DNA of 64,000 nt, taken from the NCBI RefSeq assembly GCF_023017105.1, contig NZ_JALKEV010000017.1:1-64000 (forward strand). The letters are read 5' to 3'. The translations under genes were made by a program, and so were the position numbers. The notes below the pieces were generated by a model. The model was not told where the DNA came from, searched no databases, and saw only the letters and a program-made list of their open reading frames with translations. Shown here piece after piece: positions 9,255 through 17,914 of this stretch. Every line of letters begins with the position of its first letter. Within the stretch, counting starts at the first letter, position 1. The DNA is from Halalkalibacter sp. APA_J-10(15) (GTDB lineage Bacteria > Bacillota > Bacilli > Bacillales > Bacillaceae_D).

Positions 9255-9443
9255 CTACTTCATTAAAAATCCGTAATAGAGTATTCCCCCTATAGCGAAT
9301 AATAACGTAGCAACAACTACATATTTTTTGAACCCACGGAAATAGGAACGATAACCTTTGCCATTATCCTCATATGTAGCGAACTCCATCGCTAACCATA
9401 TAATGGTCAATACTCCCAAAGCAATACCGATGACCCATTCCAT
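9255..9443 (-). CDS. Small membrane protein, 62 aa
   Basis: 62 residues with two membrane helices (WVIGIALGVLTIIWLAM and VVVATLLFAIGGILYYGF) separated by a short charged loop. GGAGG lies 8 nt before the chosen ATG at 9443; an in-frame ATG 15 bp upstream overlaps the ribosome site. It is immediately upstream of the DUF218 gene, probably cotranscribed. Function unknown. Confidence 0.65.
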   Translation of the reverse strand: MEWVIGIALGVLTIIWLAMEFATYEDNGKGYRSYFRGFKKYVVVATLLFAIGGILYYGFLMK

Positions 9444-9636
9444 ATGAAAAACCTCCATATTTTACCTTTTTATACATTGTAGCATATGTCTCCACTTATT
9501 ACAGATGCTTCCGCTTTTCTCTATACAGCGTTGTAGTTAGTACAAGGGATTGTGCGGAGGACTCCTGACTCACAACCTTGCGAACGGATGCTTACATAGA
9601 AGGAGCTGACTACGTGACAGAGTATCCAACATGATT

Positions 9637-9828
9637 GAGGAATAGCGGTTCCTCGTTCCGCTATTTCCTCTAGAATTCTCTTTTTCTCGTCGGAACGGTT
9701 CCTTATTCCTCTATGTCAGCTTCTCTTCTTCGTTTCGAGCTCTTTTTACTCGATTAGCGGAACGTAGATTACATTAGACTCTGTAAAGCGTCTATTTTCA
9801 GCTTTTAGCGGAATGAGGATTACATTAG
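9637..9828. repeat. Intergenic repeat units of the AGCGGAATGAGGAT type
   Basis: The gene-free stretch 9444-10076 contains several copies of a short unit: an inverted pair (GAGGAATAGCGG / CCGCTATTTCCTC, 9637-9670), ATTAGCGGAACGTAGATTAC (about 9754) and TTAGCGGAATGAGGATTAC (about 9804). Similar units recur at 39.25-39.37 kb. I see no coding frame in this stretch. At 9956-9989 there is also a half copy of the CACTGAAAAAGT repeat. Confidence 0.55.
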
Positions 9829-10076
9829 GTTCTACTTTTCGAGTTCAATTGCTGACATCGGTTCGATGCCCGGCGGCTTTGTCATTGCCACTCATTACTT
9901 TATTAACAGTTAAATATATACAATTCCCTTAAATAAATCTGTCCCCACCTCTTTATGAGACCACTGAAAAAGTACCAATCGACTTTTCAGTTCCTTAGTT
10001 TCATTAGCAATGGATTCACTCGTATCAAGCTTCTCAAAATAGACAACGGTATCGCAGACTATTCGACACTTACTAT

Positions 10077-10367
10077 TTAATATTCTCTAACAACATGCCC
10101 TTCATATACAGCTTCAATATTTAAATCCTTTTCACGGTTTATTGCGACCTCTACAATTTTTGATAAAATATTTTCTTCCACAATAGAGTGTATATGTAGA
10201 CATCTAATGGTACCTAAATGGTTTGTTTCCACTTCCTCATAAGATTTCAAATTGTAAAAGTCAATTGCTTTTTGAATCAGATTTTTAATACATTCCAAAT
10301 TTCGACAATTTTTCTTATTTATTTCACCTAATGTTCTATTTACGAAGTCAGCTATATTCAAACCCAT
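10077..10367 (-). CDS. Hypothetical protein, 96 aa
   Basis: A 96-residue soluble protein starting MGLNIADFVNRTLGEINKKN, with two cysteines near the N-terminus and one in RCLHIHS. AAAGGAGA lies 7-8 nt before the ATG at 10367. I do not recognise the family. It lies between ilvD and a repeat-rich gap and is probably independent. Confidence 0.6.
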   Translation of the reverse strand: MGLNIADFVNRTLGEINKKNCRNLECIKNLIQKAIDFYNLKSYEEVETNHLGTIRCLHIHSIVEENILSKIVEVAINREKDLNIEAVYEGHVVREY

Positions 10368-10470
10368 TAAATCTTCTCCTTTAATATAAGTCACTAATTC
10401 TCTTGTAAAGTCTACTGGATTTTTTGTTCCTCACGTATGTAAGAATCGTTGAATTTGTATAAAATATATA

Positions 10471-10507
10471 AAAAAGAAGAGGAACTTTTTTGACGTCCCC
10501 CTCCTTT
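10471..10507 (-). terminator. Intrinsic terminator after ilvD
   Basis: On the minus strand, AGGGGGAC and GTTCCTCT pair (two wobbles) around a short loop, followed by TCTTTTTT. It lies about 45-80 bp after the ilvD stop. Confidence 0.5.
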
Positions 10508-10550
10508 TTATTCAAAACGTAAGCCTGCTATCACCTATGATTGGAAATCA

Positions 10551-12221
10551 TTAATCCGTTATTGCCCCCTTTGAAGCAGATGAAACGGATCGAGCATACT
10601 TACCTAGGATCCCCCTTAAATTTTGTTCTGGAGGACTCCAATCCTTTATTCTTTCATTAAACTCTTCTTGAGAAACATGAGCAACAAGTTCTTGCGTCTC
10701 ACTATCAATAGTTAGCAAATCTCCTTCTTTAATTAATGCAATTGGGCCACCAACTTGTGCTTCAGGGGAGATATGACCTACTACTAATCCATGTGTCCCT
10801 CCAGAGAAACGTCCATCTGTAATTAACCCTACTTTTTCTCCAAGACCTTTACCGACTACAATTGCTGTAATCGATAACATCTCAGCCATTCCAGGACCAC
10901 CTTTTGGTCCAACATACCGTATAACGATCACATCGCCCGAATTAATCTCATTATTTAAAACGGCATTTGTTGCCTCTGTTTCTGAATCAAAAACCCTTGC
11001 TGGCCCTGTAATTTTTTTAATTTTCAATCCAGACATTTTGGCTAATGCACCTTCAGGAGCCAAGTTCCCCTTTAAGATGACTAATGGACCTGTTGAACGT
11101 TTTGGATTTTCAAAGGAAATAATGTCTTGTCCATTTTTTAAATGTTGAATTTCTGATAGATTCTGCTCTATTGTGCTACCCGTTACTGTCAAGCAATCGC
11201 CATGAAGGAATCCTTCATCAAGAAGGAGCTTCATTACAGCAGGTACTCCCCCAATTTTAAACAAATCCTCCATTACATAACGACCACTTGGTTTCAAATC
11301 CGCTATATGAGGAACTTTTTTACGGATACGTTCAAAATCATCTAAGCTAAGATCAACATTCACAGTATGAGCTAATGCTAATAAATGAAGAACTGCATTG
11401 GTGGACCCTCCAAGCGCCATTACAACAGTAATAGCATTTTCAAAGGCTTTCTTCGTTATAATATCCTTAGGAGTAATTCCTTTATTCATCAAATGTATAA
11501 CCGCTTTGCCCGCTTTTATACAGTCTTCTAATTTTTCTTCTGTCTCAGCTGGGTTCGATGAACTTCCAGGTAGACTCATCCCCAAAGCTTCGATTGCCGC
11601 AGCCATTGTATTAGCAGTATACATGCCACCACACGATCCAGCTCCCGGACATGCATGGCATTCAATTTCGTGAAGTTCCTTACGATCAATATCTCCATTA
11701 TTGTATTTTCCTACTGCTTCAAAGGCAGAAACAATATCAATGTCCTTGCCATCTACATGTCCCGGTCGAATAGTTCCACCATAAACAAAAACAGCAGGTA
11801 AATTCAATCTCCCTATTGCAATCATACATCCTGGCATATTCTTATCGCACCCACCAATTGCTACGACGCCGTCGTAATTCTGAGCACTAACAACGGTTTC
11901 AATGGAATCCGCGATTACTTCTCGACTCGGTAAAGAAAAACGCATCCCATCGGTACCCATGGAGATACCATCTGAAACTGTAATCGTATTAAATATGAAA
12001 GGAGTTCCCCCATCCTCTAAAGCCCCTTCTTTTGCTTTTCGTGCTAGCTCGTCAATATGCATATTACAAGGAGTAACCTCACTCCAAGTACTTGCAATTC
12101 CCACAAATGGCTTCTTAAAGTCTTCATCTGTAATTCCCATTGCCCTTATCATGGCGCGATTTGGGGCACGGTTGATATCATTGAAAACAGAACTACGAAC
12201 TTTTGATTTATAGTTATTCAT
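10551..12221 (-). CDS. ilvD: Dihydroxy-acid dehydratase
   Basis: 556-residue cytosolic iron-sulfur enzyme that dehydrates 2,3-dihydroxy-isovalerate and -methylvalerate to 2-keto acids in valine, isoleucine, leucine and pantothenate synthesis. Cluster cysteines lie in [17 protein letters not shown] and [16 protein letters not shown]; the C-terminal [14 protein letters not shown] motif is also present. Length is normal for the family. The ATG at 12221 was chosen for AGGAGG 9 nt upstream; an in-frame ATG 42 bp earlier lacks a site. The gene stands alone rather than in an ilv-leu operon, and no T-box leader is visible. Confidence 0.95.
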   Translation of the reverse strand: MNNYKSKVRSSVFNDINRAPNRAMIRAMGITDEDFKKPFVGIASTWSEVTPCNMHIDELARKAKEGALEDGGTPFIFNTITVSDGISMGTDGMRFSLPSREVIADSIETVVSAQNYDGVVAIGGCDKNMPGCMIAIGRLNLPAVFVYGGTIRPGHVDGKDIDIVSAFEAVGKYNNGDIDRKELHEIECHACPGAGSCGGMYTANTMAAAIEALGMSLPGSSSNPAETEEKLEDCIKAGKAVIHLMNKGITPKDIITKKAFENAITVVMALGGSTNAVLHLLALAHTVNVDLSLDDFERIRKKVPHIADLKPSGRYVMEDLFKIGGVPAVMKLLLDEGFLHGDCLTVTGSTIEQNLSEIQHLKNGQDIISFENPKRSTGPLVILKGNLAPEGALAKMSGLKIKKITGPARVFDSETEATNAVLNNEINSGDVIVIRYVGPKGGPGMAEMLSITAIVVGKGLGEKVGLITDGRFSGGTHGLVVGHISPEAQVGGPIALIKEGDLLTIDSETQELVAHVSQEEFNERIKDWSPPEQNLRGILGKYARSVSSASKGAITD

Positions 12222-12274
12222 TAGACTATACCTCCTCATATTTTTAAATAATCTTTCCTTCATTGTACACTCAA

Positions 12275-12385
12275 TTAAGGATTACACCAATCACAATAAG
12301 TGGGAGATAACGCTGTCACACCATCCTGACACGGCTCTTCCTTTCTGAAATCGCAACAAGGGCACCCAAGTACTTCTTTTGCCAT
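12275..12385 (-). CDS. Possible cysteine-rich mini-protein, 36 aa
   Basis: A 36-codon frame starting [18 protein letters not shown] and ending TYCDWCNP, with six cysteines spaced like metal ligands (CPCC, C, CDWC). There is no clear ribosome site, and its upstream flank is decayed ybcF sequence. It ends 53 bp before ilvD. It could be a small zinc protein, the 3' end of a lost gene, or chance. Confidence 0.25.
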   Translation of the reverse strand: MAKEVLGCPCCDFRKEEPCQDGVTALSPTYCDWCNP

Positions 12386-12590
12386 TTGTTTTTTCACAAG
12401 GTAATCCACGAAAGCCCTTTGCCTTTTGTTCTTACTACAAATATCTCCTCAACATTCTCCTAGTATACAGCATTAATGATCGACCTCATGATATCTTCAA
12501 ACTTGAATGTTCATCCCTTTTTAGAAGGGTAGTCTCCCATTCAAATTCAATGTCAACCTTTTGAAATTTTTTGTTTTTACGTAAATACAT
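12386..12590 (-). pseudogene. Decayed copy of the ybcF carbonic anhydrase-like gene
   Basis: Downstream of mpsC copy 2, a ribosome site and ATG (12590) open MYLRKNKKFQKVDIEFEWET, alignable with the N-terminus of the intact homologue at 39449-39979. After an internal deletion and frame change comes DIMRSIINAVY, then a TAG where the intact gene has Gln, then ENVEEIFVVRTKGKG, matching DIMRSIIIAVYQENVEEIFVV of the intact copy. It is clearly non-functional. Confidence 0.8.
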
Positions 12591-12624
12591 TTAAATCACT
12601 CCTTCTTTAGCTAACAATTTTTCA

Positions 12625-12975
12625 TTAGAACTCATTCGCTAATTTAAAGACCATCATCCGTTCACCAGTACGTGTGCTTAGATCAGTATGAAAACTAACG
12701 ATTTCTTTTCCTGTTATATTAAAAACCGCTTCCTTTAGCTCTTCTACACCTGATTCCACTAATTCAGATCGAGTTCTTTTGATTGTGGTGATTCCTTCTT
12801 TATCCTTGCACAATTTATACTCAGCCGGTGTTAATATTCCATTTAATGTGACGATAATCATATCGCGTACAATATCTGATTTCACAGAGATCGGGCCACG
12901 TCCAAGATACTCCTTCTCCCATTTTGTTACAGCTTTACTTATTTCAGCTTCAAACGAGCCTTTTGTTTTATTCAT
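12625..12975 (-). CDS. mpsC: MpsC/DUF2294 family protein, second copy
   Basis: 116-residue DUF2294 protein, about 88% identical by hand alignment (102 of 116) to the product at 40012-40362. DUF2294 is known as MpsC, a small cytosolic protein linked to the MpsAB inorganic-carbon/cation system; its role is not settled. AGGGAGG precedes the ATG. The changes are conservative (for example D/N, V/I, A/S) and the frame is intact, although the genes on both sides in this second operon copy are wrecked. So it may still be made from the retained promoter and leader upstream. Confidence 0.85.
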   Translation of the reverse strand: MNKTKGSFEAEISKAVTKWEKEYLGRGPISVKSDIVRDMIIVTLNGILTPAEYKLCKDKEGITTIKRTRSELVESGVEELKEAVFNITGKEIVSFHTDLSTRTGERMMVFKLANEF

Positions 12976-13004
12976 ATAGTCCTCCCTTAAAAAAGTTTAT
13001 ACAT

Positions 13005-13190
13005 TCAATTATGACACGAATTATAACAAATATCAGTTCTGCCAATCCTCTTCTTAATTGATAGTGGCCAATCAAATCCGGCCATCCCCTTAACAAACGT
13101 AAAGGAGATTGAAGCATCCTCTGTAGCTAACTTTAACCTTACTCCTATTCCAACATAATCATTTAAACAATTCCATTGCGAATGGTTCAT
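13005..13190 (-). pseudogene. Remnant of mpsB (3' end of a second copy)
   Basis: The sequence matches two short parts of the 3' end of the intact mpsB gene: CTCCTTTACGTTTGTTA (about 13100), and GGATTTGATTGGCCACTATC with AATTAAGAAG (about 13040-13070), equivalent to the last 20 codons of mpsB. About 100 bp between them is deleted, and the frame has shifted. The rest of mpsB and all of mpsA are missing, so the leader RNA now runs almost directly into this remnant and mpsC copy 2. Confidence 0.75.
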
Positions 13191-13208
13191 ACGTAGTCAT
13201 CTCCCCAA

Positions 13209-13537
13209 TAAAAAAGCCGACAATTTCAAGCCTTCAATGATGGGTGAACATCAATGAATCTTGAAAATTGTCGGCTTCCCTTCAACTAACTTCAAAAGTT
13301 TTTTGAAGAGCTACCTTTTATAAAGGTTAAAATACATACATGTTTATCCTTTTTTCTTTCAAAAATAAATCAATATATCTAATCCCTAAATGATGAAATA
13401 GACCGATTTACGTTACTTTTTCATTCTTTATACCTCTAGGAAACTTTTCCATCCATTTCGATATTATCTATCAAAAGGATGCTAAATATCCTAATAGTAG
13501 AAAGTCCAAATAAACATCTATCGCTTATTAAGTTCAT
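13209..13537 (-). ncRNA. mps leader RNA, second copy, with terminator
   Basis: About 330 nt homologous to the leader of the intact mps operon (44657-44986). Retained parts are the closing helix ATGTTTAT (13510-13517) with ATAAACAT (13340-13347), the internal hairpin ending in ATCGGT, the block GGTAGCTCTTCAAAAAAC, and a terminator with stem GAAGCCGACAATTTTCAA (13214-13277) followed by TTTTT. Coordinates of the 5' end assume initiation about 6 nt after the -10 box. Confidence 0.65.
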
Positions 13538-13542
13538 TTAAA

Positions 13543-13571
13543 TATATACTTCATCAAAAAAAAATTGTCAA
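13543..13571 (-). promoter_or_regulatory. Sigma-A-type promoter of the decayed mps operon
   Basis: Minus-strand TTGACA (13571-13566), a 17-bp spacer and TATATA (13548-13543). It is in the same position relative to the leader as the promoter of the intact operon. Confidence 0.65.
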
Positions 13572-13636
13572 GCAAGCCAAACTTTCACCTGTTGCCCTTA
13601 GGTAATATTATATCCTTAATCTGTCTAACCACTTCC

Positions 13637-14512
13637 TTATTCAATTGGGTCGCGCACGACACGAAAGCCTTGGTCCGGACCACTTCCACTCGCCTCGAAC
13701 TGACCGCGAAACGATATTTCGCTACTGCTCACATCACCGATCCAACCGCCACCTCTGACTACTCGATAAGAACCACTATCGCTTTCATGATTCACGTCGT
13801 CTCCATACCAATCCCAGCACCATTCCCTTACGTTACCTGACATATCGAATAGTCCTAACTCATTAGGATCTTTGCTTCCGGCATCATGTGTTCTAGTATG
13901 GTTATTTTCAATAATCGGCCAGTTCCAGTCTCCTGTTAAATATTGGTCTCCGGCGTTTCGCCAATACCAAGCTACCTCATCGACTTCATCACTTCCACTG
14001 TATGTGTAACCGTCACTCGACTGACCTCCACTTGCGGCATATTCCCATTCTGCTTCTGTCGGCAATCGGTATCCATTCGCCCCCTCATTAATCGTCACCG
14101 TCCATTTGATAGGATCATGTTCACTCTCATTGTTCGGATCTTTATTTTCCTTGTCAATGTTGTAATAAGGCACTAACCCTTCATCCATACTTCTTGCATT
14201 GCAGTACTCGATCGCGTCATACCAGCTAACCATTTCTACAGGTAAGTTCTCCCCTTCAAAATAAGAGGGATTACCTCCCATAACCTCAATCCATTCTGCC
14301 TGAGTTACCTCATACTTGCCGATATAAAAGTCTTCTATGATGACACCTTCACTATAGAAATTGGAGTCCTCATTCACAAAAGAGCCACCTTCAACGAATA
14401 CAAAACGATCATCCTGCCCTAGGCTTATATTGGTAGCAGACTCCTCTTGCGAACAAGCACTAGAAGCAACGATCATCGCAAAAAAGATCAGGAACATAAG
14501 TAGCTTTCTCAT
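13637..14512 (-). CDS. SUMF1-fold (FGE-sulfatase domain) lipoprotein
   Basis: 291-residue lipoprotein. The signal peptide has lipobox ASSAC with Cys20. The rest is a formylglycine-generating-enzyme-like domain: FVEGGSF, IGKYEVTQAEW, PVEMVSWYDAIEYCN, YRLPTEAEWEYAA, LGLFDMSGNVREWCWDW, RVVRGGGW and DQGFRVVRD. True FGE enzymes carry copper-binding cysteines between the RGGSW and GFR motifs; here this segment has none, so catalytic formylglycine formation is unlikely. Many such domains act as binding modules. It lies upstream of no partner sulfatase; its neighbour is the xylanase gene. Confidence 0.85.
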   Translation of the reverse strand: MRKLLMFLIFFAMIVASSACSQEESATNISLGQDDRFVFVEGGSFVNEDSNFYSEGVIIEDFYIGKYEVTQAEWIEVMGGNPSYFEGENLPVEMVSWYDAIEYCNARSMDEGLVPYYNIDKENKDPNNESEHDPIKWTVTINEGANGYRLPTEAEWEYAASGGQSSDGYTYSGSDEVDEVAWYWRNAGDQYLTGDWNWPIIENNHTRTHDAGSKDPNELGLFDMSGNVREWCWDWYGDDVNHESDSGSYRVVRGGGWIGDVSSSEISFRGQFEASGSGPDQGFRVVRDPIE

Positions 14513-14559
14513 TCATAAATCTCCTTTATTAACAATGGATTACACCCTTGTTTAAATAA

Positions 14560-14597
14560 GGCACCGAAAAAGTTGAAAATGAAACTTTTTCAGCGCC
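14560..14597. terminator. Palindromic terminator-like hairpin
   Basis: GGCaCcGAAAAAGTT and AACTTTTTCaGcGCC form an imperfect hairpin between the SUMF1-fold gene and the xylanase gene. It belongs to the CACTGAAAAAGT repeat family seen elsewhere in the window. Confidence 0.5.
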
Positions 14598-14984
14598 TTT
14601 ACTTGAATACCTTCTTACACCTTTTCTAAACGAATAGGGCAAGCTATAGGCCACGCACGCCACAATGACCTATAACTCACCTCTACTATCGTCGAATCTC
14701 ACCATTCGTCTTGCGAAGCGAATCACACCAAACTGACGGATAAGGAAAGAGATCATCTAATTTAGTATCGATATTAATAAAGTTAGTCATTATTCAGAAT
14801 ACTTGCAATGATTGTTAAAGATCATCCCCCTTGTCGCAAGATAGAATGAAGTAGTAAATAGGTAAGTATCTTTTGGTGAAGTGAAACGGCTGGCTGTTGA
14901 ACCTATTTGCCATAGCATTCGACGACCAAAAGCTATCTTTCTGTTATGAATCTGTTCCCGCCAGTTTTACTGCTTACACATCAA
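14598..14984. other. Gene-free stretch downstream of the xylanase gene
   Basis: 387 bp between the hairpin and the xylanase stop. No frame with a ribosome site or recognisable homology is visible on either strand, and I see no clear T-run terminator directly after the xylanase stop. Confidence 0.4.
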
Positions 14985-15614
14985 TTACCACACCGTCACA
15001 TTTGAGCTTCCACTACTTTGATAGCCCTCTGTTGCTAACACTTGGTAAGACCAATTACTTCCAAGGTTCATTCCTGCATTATTCCAAGCGTTAAAGTGGT
15101 TGTTAAATGTAATACTAGCGTTGTTCCCCGTCGGTCTCTTCGACTGTCTTACGCTCCAGAACTGTTGGAACGTTTGTGTTCCGTCAATCGAAGGCGCGTT
15201 ATATCGCATCGTTGTATAGAGATCATATGTCGCTCCATCACTGAAAACAGTACCGCGGTGTGTACCAGTAGGGCGATAAGTTCCCCAGCTGTCCACAACG
15301 TAATACTCGATCAAAGAGTTTCTCGTCCATCCATAAAGCGTTAAATATGCATTACCGGACGGCTGCCACACTCCTGCGTTATAATTGATAACCCGATTGT
15401 GCGAGCCTATTTCCCAACCTTTACCAACGACGAAATTACCCGTATTTGTCCAATTCACACTATAGTTACCACCAGGCCCATTAGTAGCATTTACCGTTCC
15501 ACCACCATCGGTCCAATTTTGCCAATACGTGTTCGCACTTACGGGAGATGCGATCATACACAGACTCAATATTGCTACAATAAATACAGTTAAGGTTTTC
15601 TTATTCATTTTCAT
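14985..15614 (-). CDS. xynA: Secreted GH11 endo-1,4-beta-xylanase
   Basis: 209-residue family 11 glycoside hydrolase that cleaves internal beta-1,4 bonds of xylan outside the cell. A signal peptide ends around residue 27 (SPVSA). The catalytic pair is Glu103 in [12 protein letters not shown] (nucleophile) and Glu196 in [11 protein letters not shown] (acid/base). The residue next to the acid/base is Asn ([15 protein letters not shown]), as in neutral/alkaline-acting enzymes rather than acid ones. No carbohydrate-binding module is attached. AGGAGGG precedes the ATG, and a cre-like site lies about 145 bp upstream, so catabolite repression is likely. Single gene. Confidence 0.95.
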   Translation of the reverse strand: MKMNKKTLTVFIVAILSLCMIASPVSANTYWQNWTDGGGTVNATNGPGGNYSVNWTNTGNFVVGKGWEIGSHNRVINYNAGVWQPSGNAYLTLYGWTRNSLIEYYVVDSWGTYRPTGTHRGTVFSDGATYDLYTTMRYNAPSIDGTQTFQQFWSVRQSKRPTGNNASITFNNHFNAWNNAGMNLGSNWSYQVLATEGYQSSGSSNVTVW

Positions 15615-15756
15615 TATACATTTACCCTCCTACTATTTTTATAGCACTACTTACCTACATACTACTTCCAAAATGATGTCCGCTCATTCATAATTTATGA
15701 CGTGTCATTTATTTGAAGCATCTTACAACCACCTCCTCTATTTGTAAATTATAGAA

Positions 15757-15770
15757 TGTAAACGCATACA
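15757..15770. promoter_or_regulatory. cre-like CcpA site upstream of xynA
   Basis: TGTAAACGCATACA matches the cre consensus TGWAANCGNTNWCA at 13 of 14 positions. It lies 143 bp before the xylanase ATG. The rest of the gap 15615-16040 shows no gene. Confidence 0.6.
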
Positions 15771-16040
15771 TTACATTTTAAAAACTATAGATTTACCCTC
15801 TCATTCTAAATATTCTTTCTACTAGATACAGGAGCATCGTTCCCATTTCTTTGCTCTGGACATTATTCATCATCTATTTAATGTGCTTATCTCAATCGTG
15901 ATCTTGTTCATCGTCTTCTTCAATGTCCTCTATCACAGGCTTTGAAGGTGATTGAGAAATTAAATTCAATCGTTCCAGATGCTAAGCTTTGAGTGGAAAA
16001 AGCCTATCATGTATACTTGATTAAAAAGGAGTGAATTATC

Positions 16041-16520
16041 ATGTATCGTACAGTTGAAGATTTTATCCAAGATTGGTCTGCCGCTACTGCAGGGACAAAC
16101 CAAGTGCTTGAAGCAATGACAGATGAGACGTTATCTCAATCAATCGTAGAAGGACATAGCTCTTTAGGCTGGTTAGGCTGGCATTTAGCAAATAGTCCTG
16201 TAAGCTTTGCTAGTTTAGTCGGTGTATCGGTTGCTCCCGCTAGTGACAGTCAGGACGTTCCAACGTCCGCTGCTGACATCTTAAATGCTTATAAGCAAGT
16301 CGGTGAGCGTGTGAAATCGAGAGTAGAAGAAACATTAACAGATGAAATGATGGTGGAGGAAGTTGAAGCGATGGGCAGGAAGGTTCCACGTGGTGCATTA
16401 TTACGTCTCCTCATCGACCATCAAACCCACCACCGTGGGCAAATGACGGTTTTATTAAGACAAGCTGGATTACCTGTCCCTGGAATAATGGGACCTACAC
16501 AAGAAGCACAGAATCAATAA
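16041..16520 (+). CDS. DinB/YfiT-like four-helix protein
   Basis: 159-residue DinB-superfamily protein, a four-helix bundle that binds a metal through three histidines. These are visible as His48 in LGWHLANSP and the pair in DHQTHHRGQM near residues 127-131. Some members are bacillithiol- or mycothiol-dependent transferases, so thiol S-transferase activity is a possibility. AAAGGAG precedes the ATG. A strong terminator follows, so it is monocistronic. Confidence 0.8.
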   Translation: MYRTVEDFIQDWSAATAGTNQVLEAMTDETLSQSIVEGHSSLGWLGWHLANSPVSFASLVGVSVAPASDSQDVPTSAADILNAYKQVGERVKSRVEETLTDEMMVEEVEAMGRKVPRGALLRLLIDHQTHHRGQMTVLLRQAGLPVPGIMGPTQEAQNQ

Positions 16521-16638
16521 TGACGTCACACGGTCGTACTGAGGGCGATTTTCTGAAAAAGGACGCGACGCCACCATTGAATCGACTCTGAGTGCTATGA
16601 GGAACAGACAACGTTTTATAACTTTCTAACCCATAAAC

Positions 16639-16674
16639 AAAACGCATTTGAGAAATCATTCTCAAATGCGTTTT
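16639..16674 (+). terminator. Terminator after the DinB-like gene
   Basis: A perfect 16-bp stem, AAAACGCATTTGAGAA with TTCTCAAATGCGTTTT, about 120 bp after the stop codon. Confidence 0.75.
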
Positions 16675-16730
16675 CACTACCAATTCAACCAAGAACCAAA
16701 ACGTATTAATCAAAGAGAGGAGGAATCACC

Positions 16731-17126
16731 TTGAAGAAAACCATAACCGTTGTCGCCGCTATCATCGAAAACGAAAAAAATGAAATCTTATGCGCCCTCA
16801 GATCACCTAGCATGACACTCCCGAACATGTGGGAATTTCCAGGTGGAAAAGTAGAAAACGACGAAGACCTCTTTACCGCGCTCAAAAGAGAAATAGACGA
16901 GGAATTACAATGTCAAATCGAAGCGACCGCTATATTTAATAACAACACACATGAATACGAAACATTTACAATAAACCTCATCTCGATTAAGGCGAAGATC
17001 ATTCGTGGAACACCTGTACCAAATGAGCATTCTACATTGATTTGGTTAAAACGAGAAAATCTATCTTCACTGAAATGGGCGCCAGCAGACATTCCAGCAG
17101 TTGAGCAATTGATAGGTGAAAACTAG
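16731..17126 (+). CDS. NUDIX hydrolase, MutT-like 8-oxo-dGTP diphosphatase
   Basis: 131-residue NUDIX protein. The Nudix box is present as GGKVENDEDLFTALKREIDEEL, matching G-x5-E-x7-REUxEE. The N-terminus MKKTITVVAAIIENEKNEIL and the MWEFPGGK segment match MutT, which removes 8-oxo-dGTP from the nucleotide pool. The start is TTG with AGAGGAGG upstream. Its 3' end overlaps the convergent hydrolase gene by 4 bp. Confidence 0.85.
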   Translation: MKKTITVVAAIIENEKNEILCALRSPSMTLPNMWEFPGGKVENDEDLFTALKREIDEELQCQIEATAIFNNNTHEYETFTINLISIKAKIIRGTPVPNEHSTLIWLKRENLSSLKWAPADIPAVEQLIGEN

Positions 17127-17878
17127 CCTTTCGATTGCCCCGCACCATTTAACCACTCTTCTATCATCTCATTAAATGCTACGGCGTTTGCAAGCGAAAA
17201 GCCATGACCGATTTGCGGAATCATGTGACCTTTGGCATATGGATTGCTTTCATCGAGTGACTTCATAGAGTCTTTCATCACTTTCCGCTCTTTCTCTCCT
17301 ACCGTCACTAAGATGTTGCTAGTCACATTCTTAAAGCCGTCAGGAATCGTAAATGACATGTTCTCTTGCATCACTCTCACAAACACATCTTTCTTCATTT
17401 GCCGGCTTTCTTGATAGTACTTCTCTTGATTGGTTTCATCGATGTACATCGATTTAGCTTGAATCGTAGAAAAGGTTTTATTTCTAACTAATGGGAACGC
17501 AGGAACCATTGATTTAATGAGGATATTGGCAAAAGGAATTGGTTTAACGAGCGCACTATTAATCATCGCAAAATCAATTAACTCTGGCTCCTTACTTAAC
17601 ATTGCCACTAACACTTGAGCTCCTAACGAAAAACCGATGACAATCACCGCTTTATCAGATTTCTTCTCCTTGATGAGCTCATTCATTTGCAAAGCAGACG
17701 ATTCGATTGAAAAGGATTCCTCCTTACTACGACCATGACCAGGTAAATCGGGAACGATAATATGGTAATTAGAGGCGAAATGCTCCACTTGCTTATCCCA
17801 CATCCAGCCACTCACACCACCACCGTGGATAAGGACTAGGAGGGGCGCTTCATTCGATCCAGTTTCTTTATAGAGCAA
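17123..17878 (-). CDS. Alpha/beta hydrolase
   Basis: 251-residue alpha/beta-hydrolase fold enzyme. The oxyanion-hole motif is LIHGGGVSGWMWD, the nucleophile is the Ser in GFSLGAQ, and the catalytic His is in QIGHGFSLAN. The substrate is unknown; esters are most likely. The start is TTG at 17878 with AGGAGG upstream. No signal peptide, so cytosolic. Confidence 0.85.
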   Translation of the reverse strand: MLYKETGSNEAPLLVLIHGGGVSGWMWDKQVEHFASNYHIIVPDLPGHGRSKEESFSIESSALQMNELIKEKKSDKAVIVIGFSLGAQVLVAMLSKEPELIDFAMINSALVKPIPFANILIKSMVPAFPLVRNKTFSTIQAKSMYIDETNQEKYYQESRQMKKDVFVRVMQENMSFTIPDGFKNVTSNILVTVGEKERKVMKDSMKSLDESNPYAKGHMIPQIGHGFSLANAVAFNEMIEEWLNGAGQSKG

Positions 17879-17914
17879 GGGGTTTCCTCCTTTGTTGGCA
17901 TAAATATATCCATT

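Noticed and set aside
15880..15993. Short plus-strand tail LSQALKVIEKLNSIVPDAKL ending near 15993
   Set aside because: It may be the 3' end of a lost gene, but no start or homology was seen and it is too short to support.
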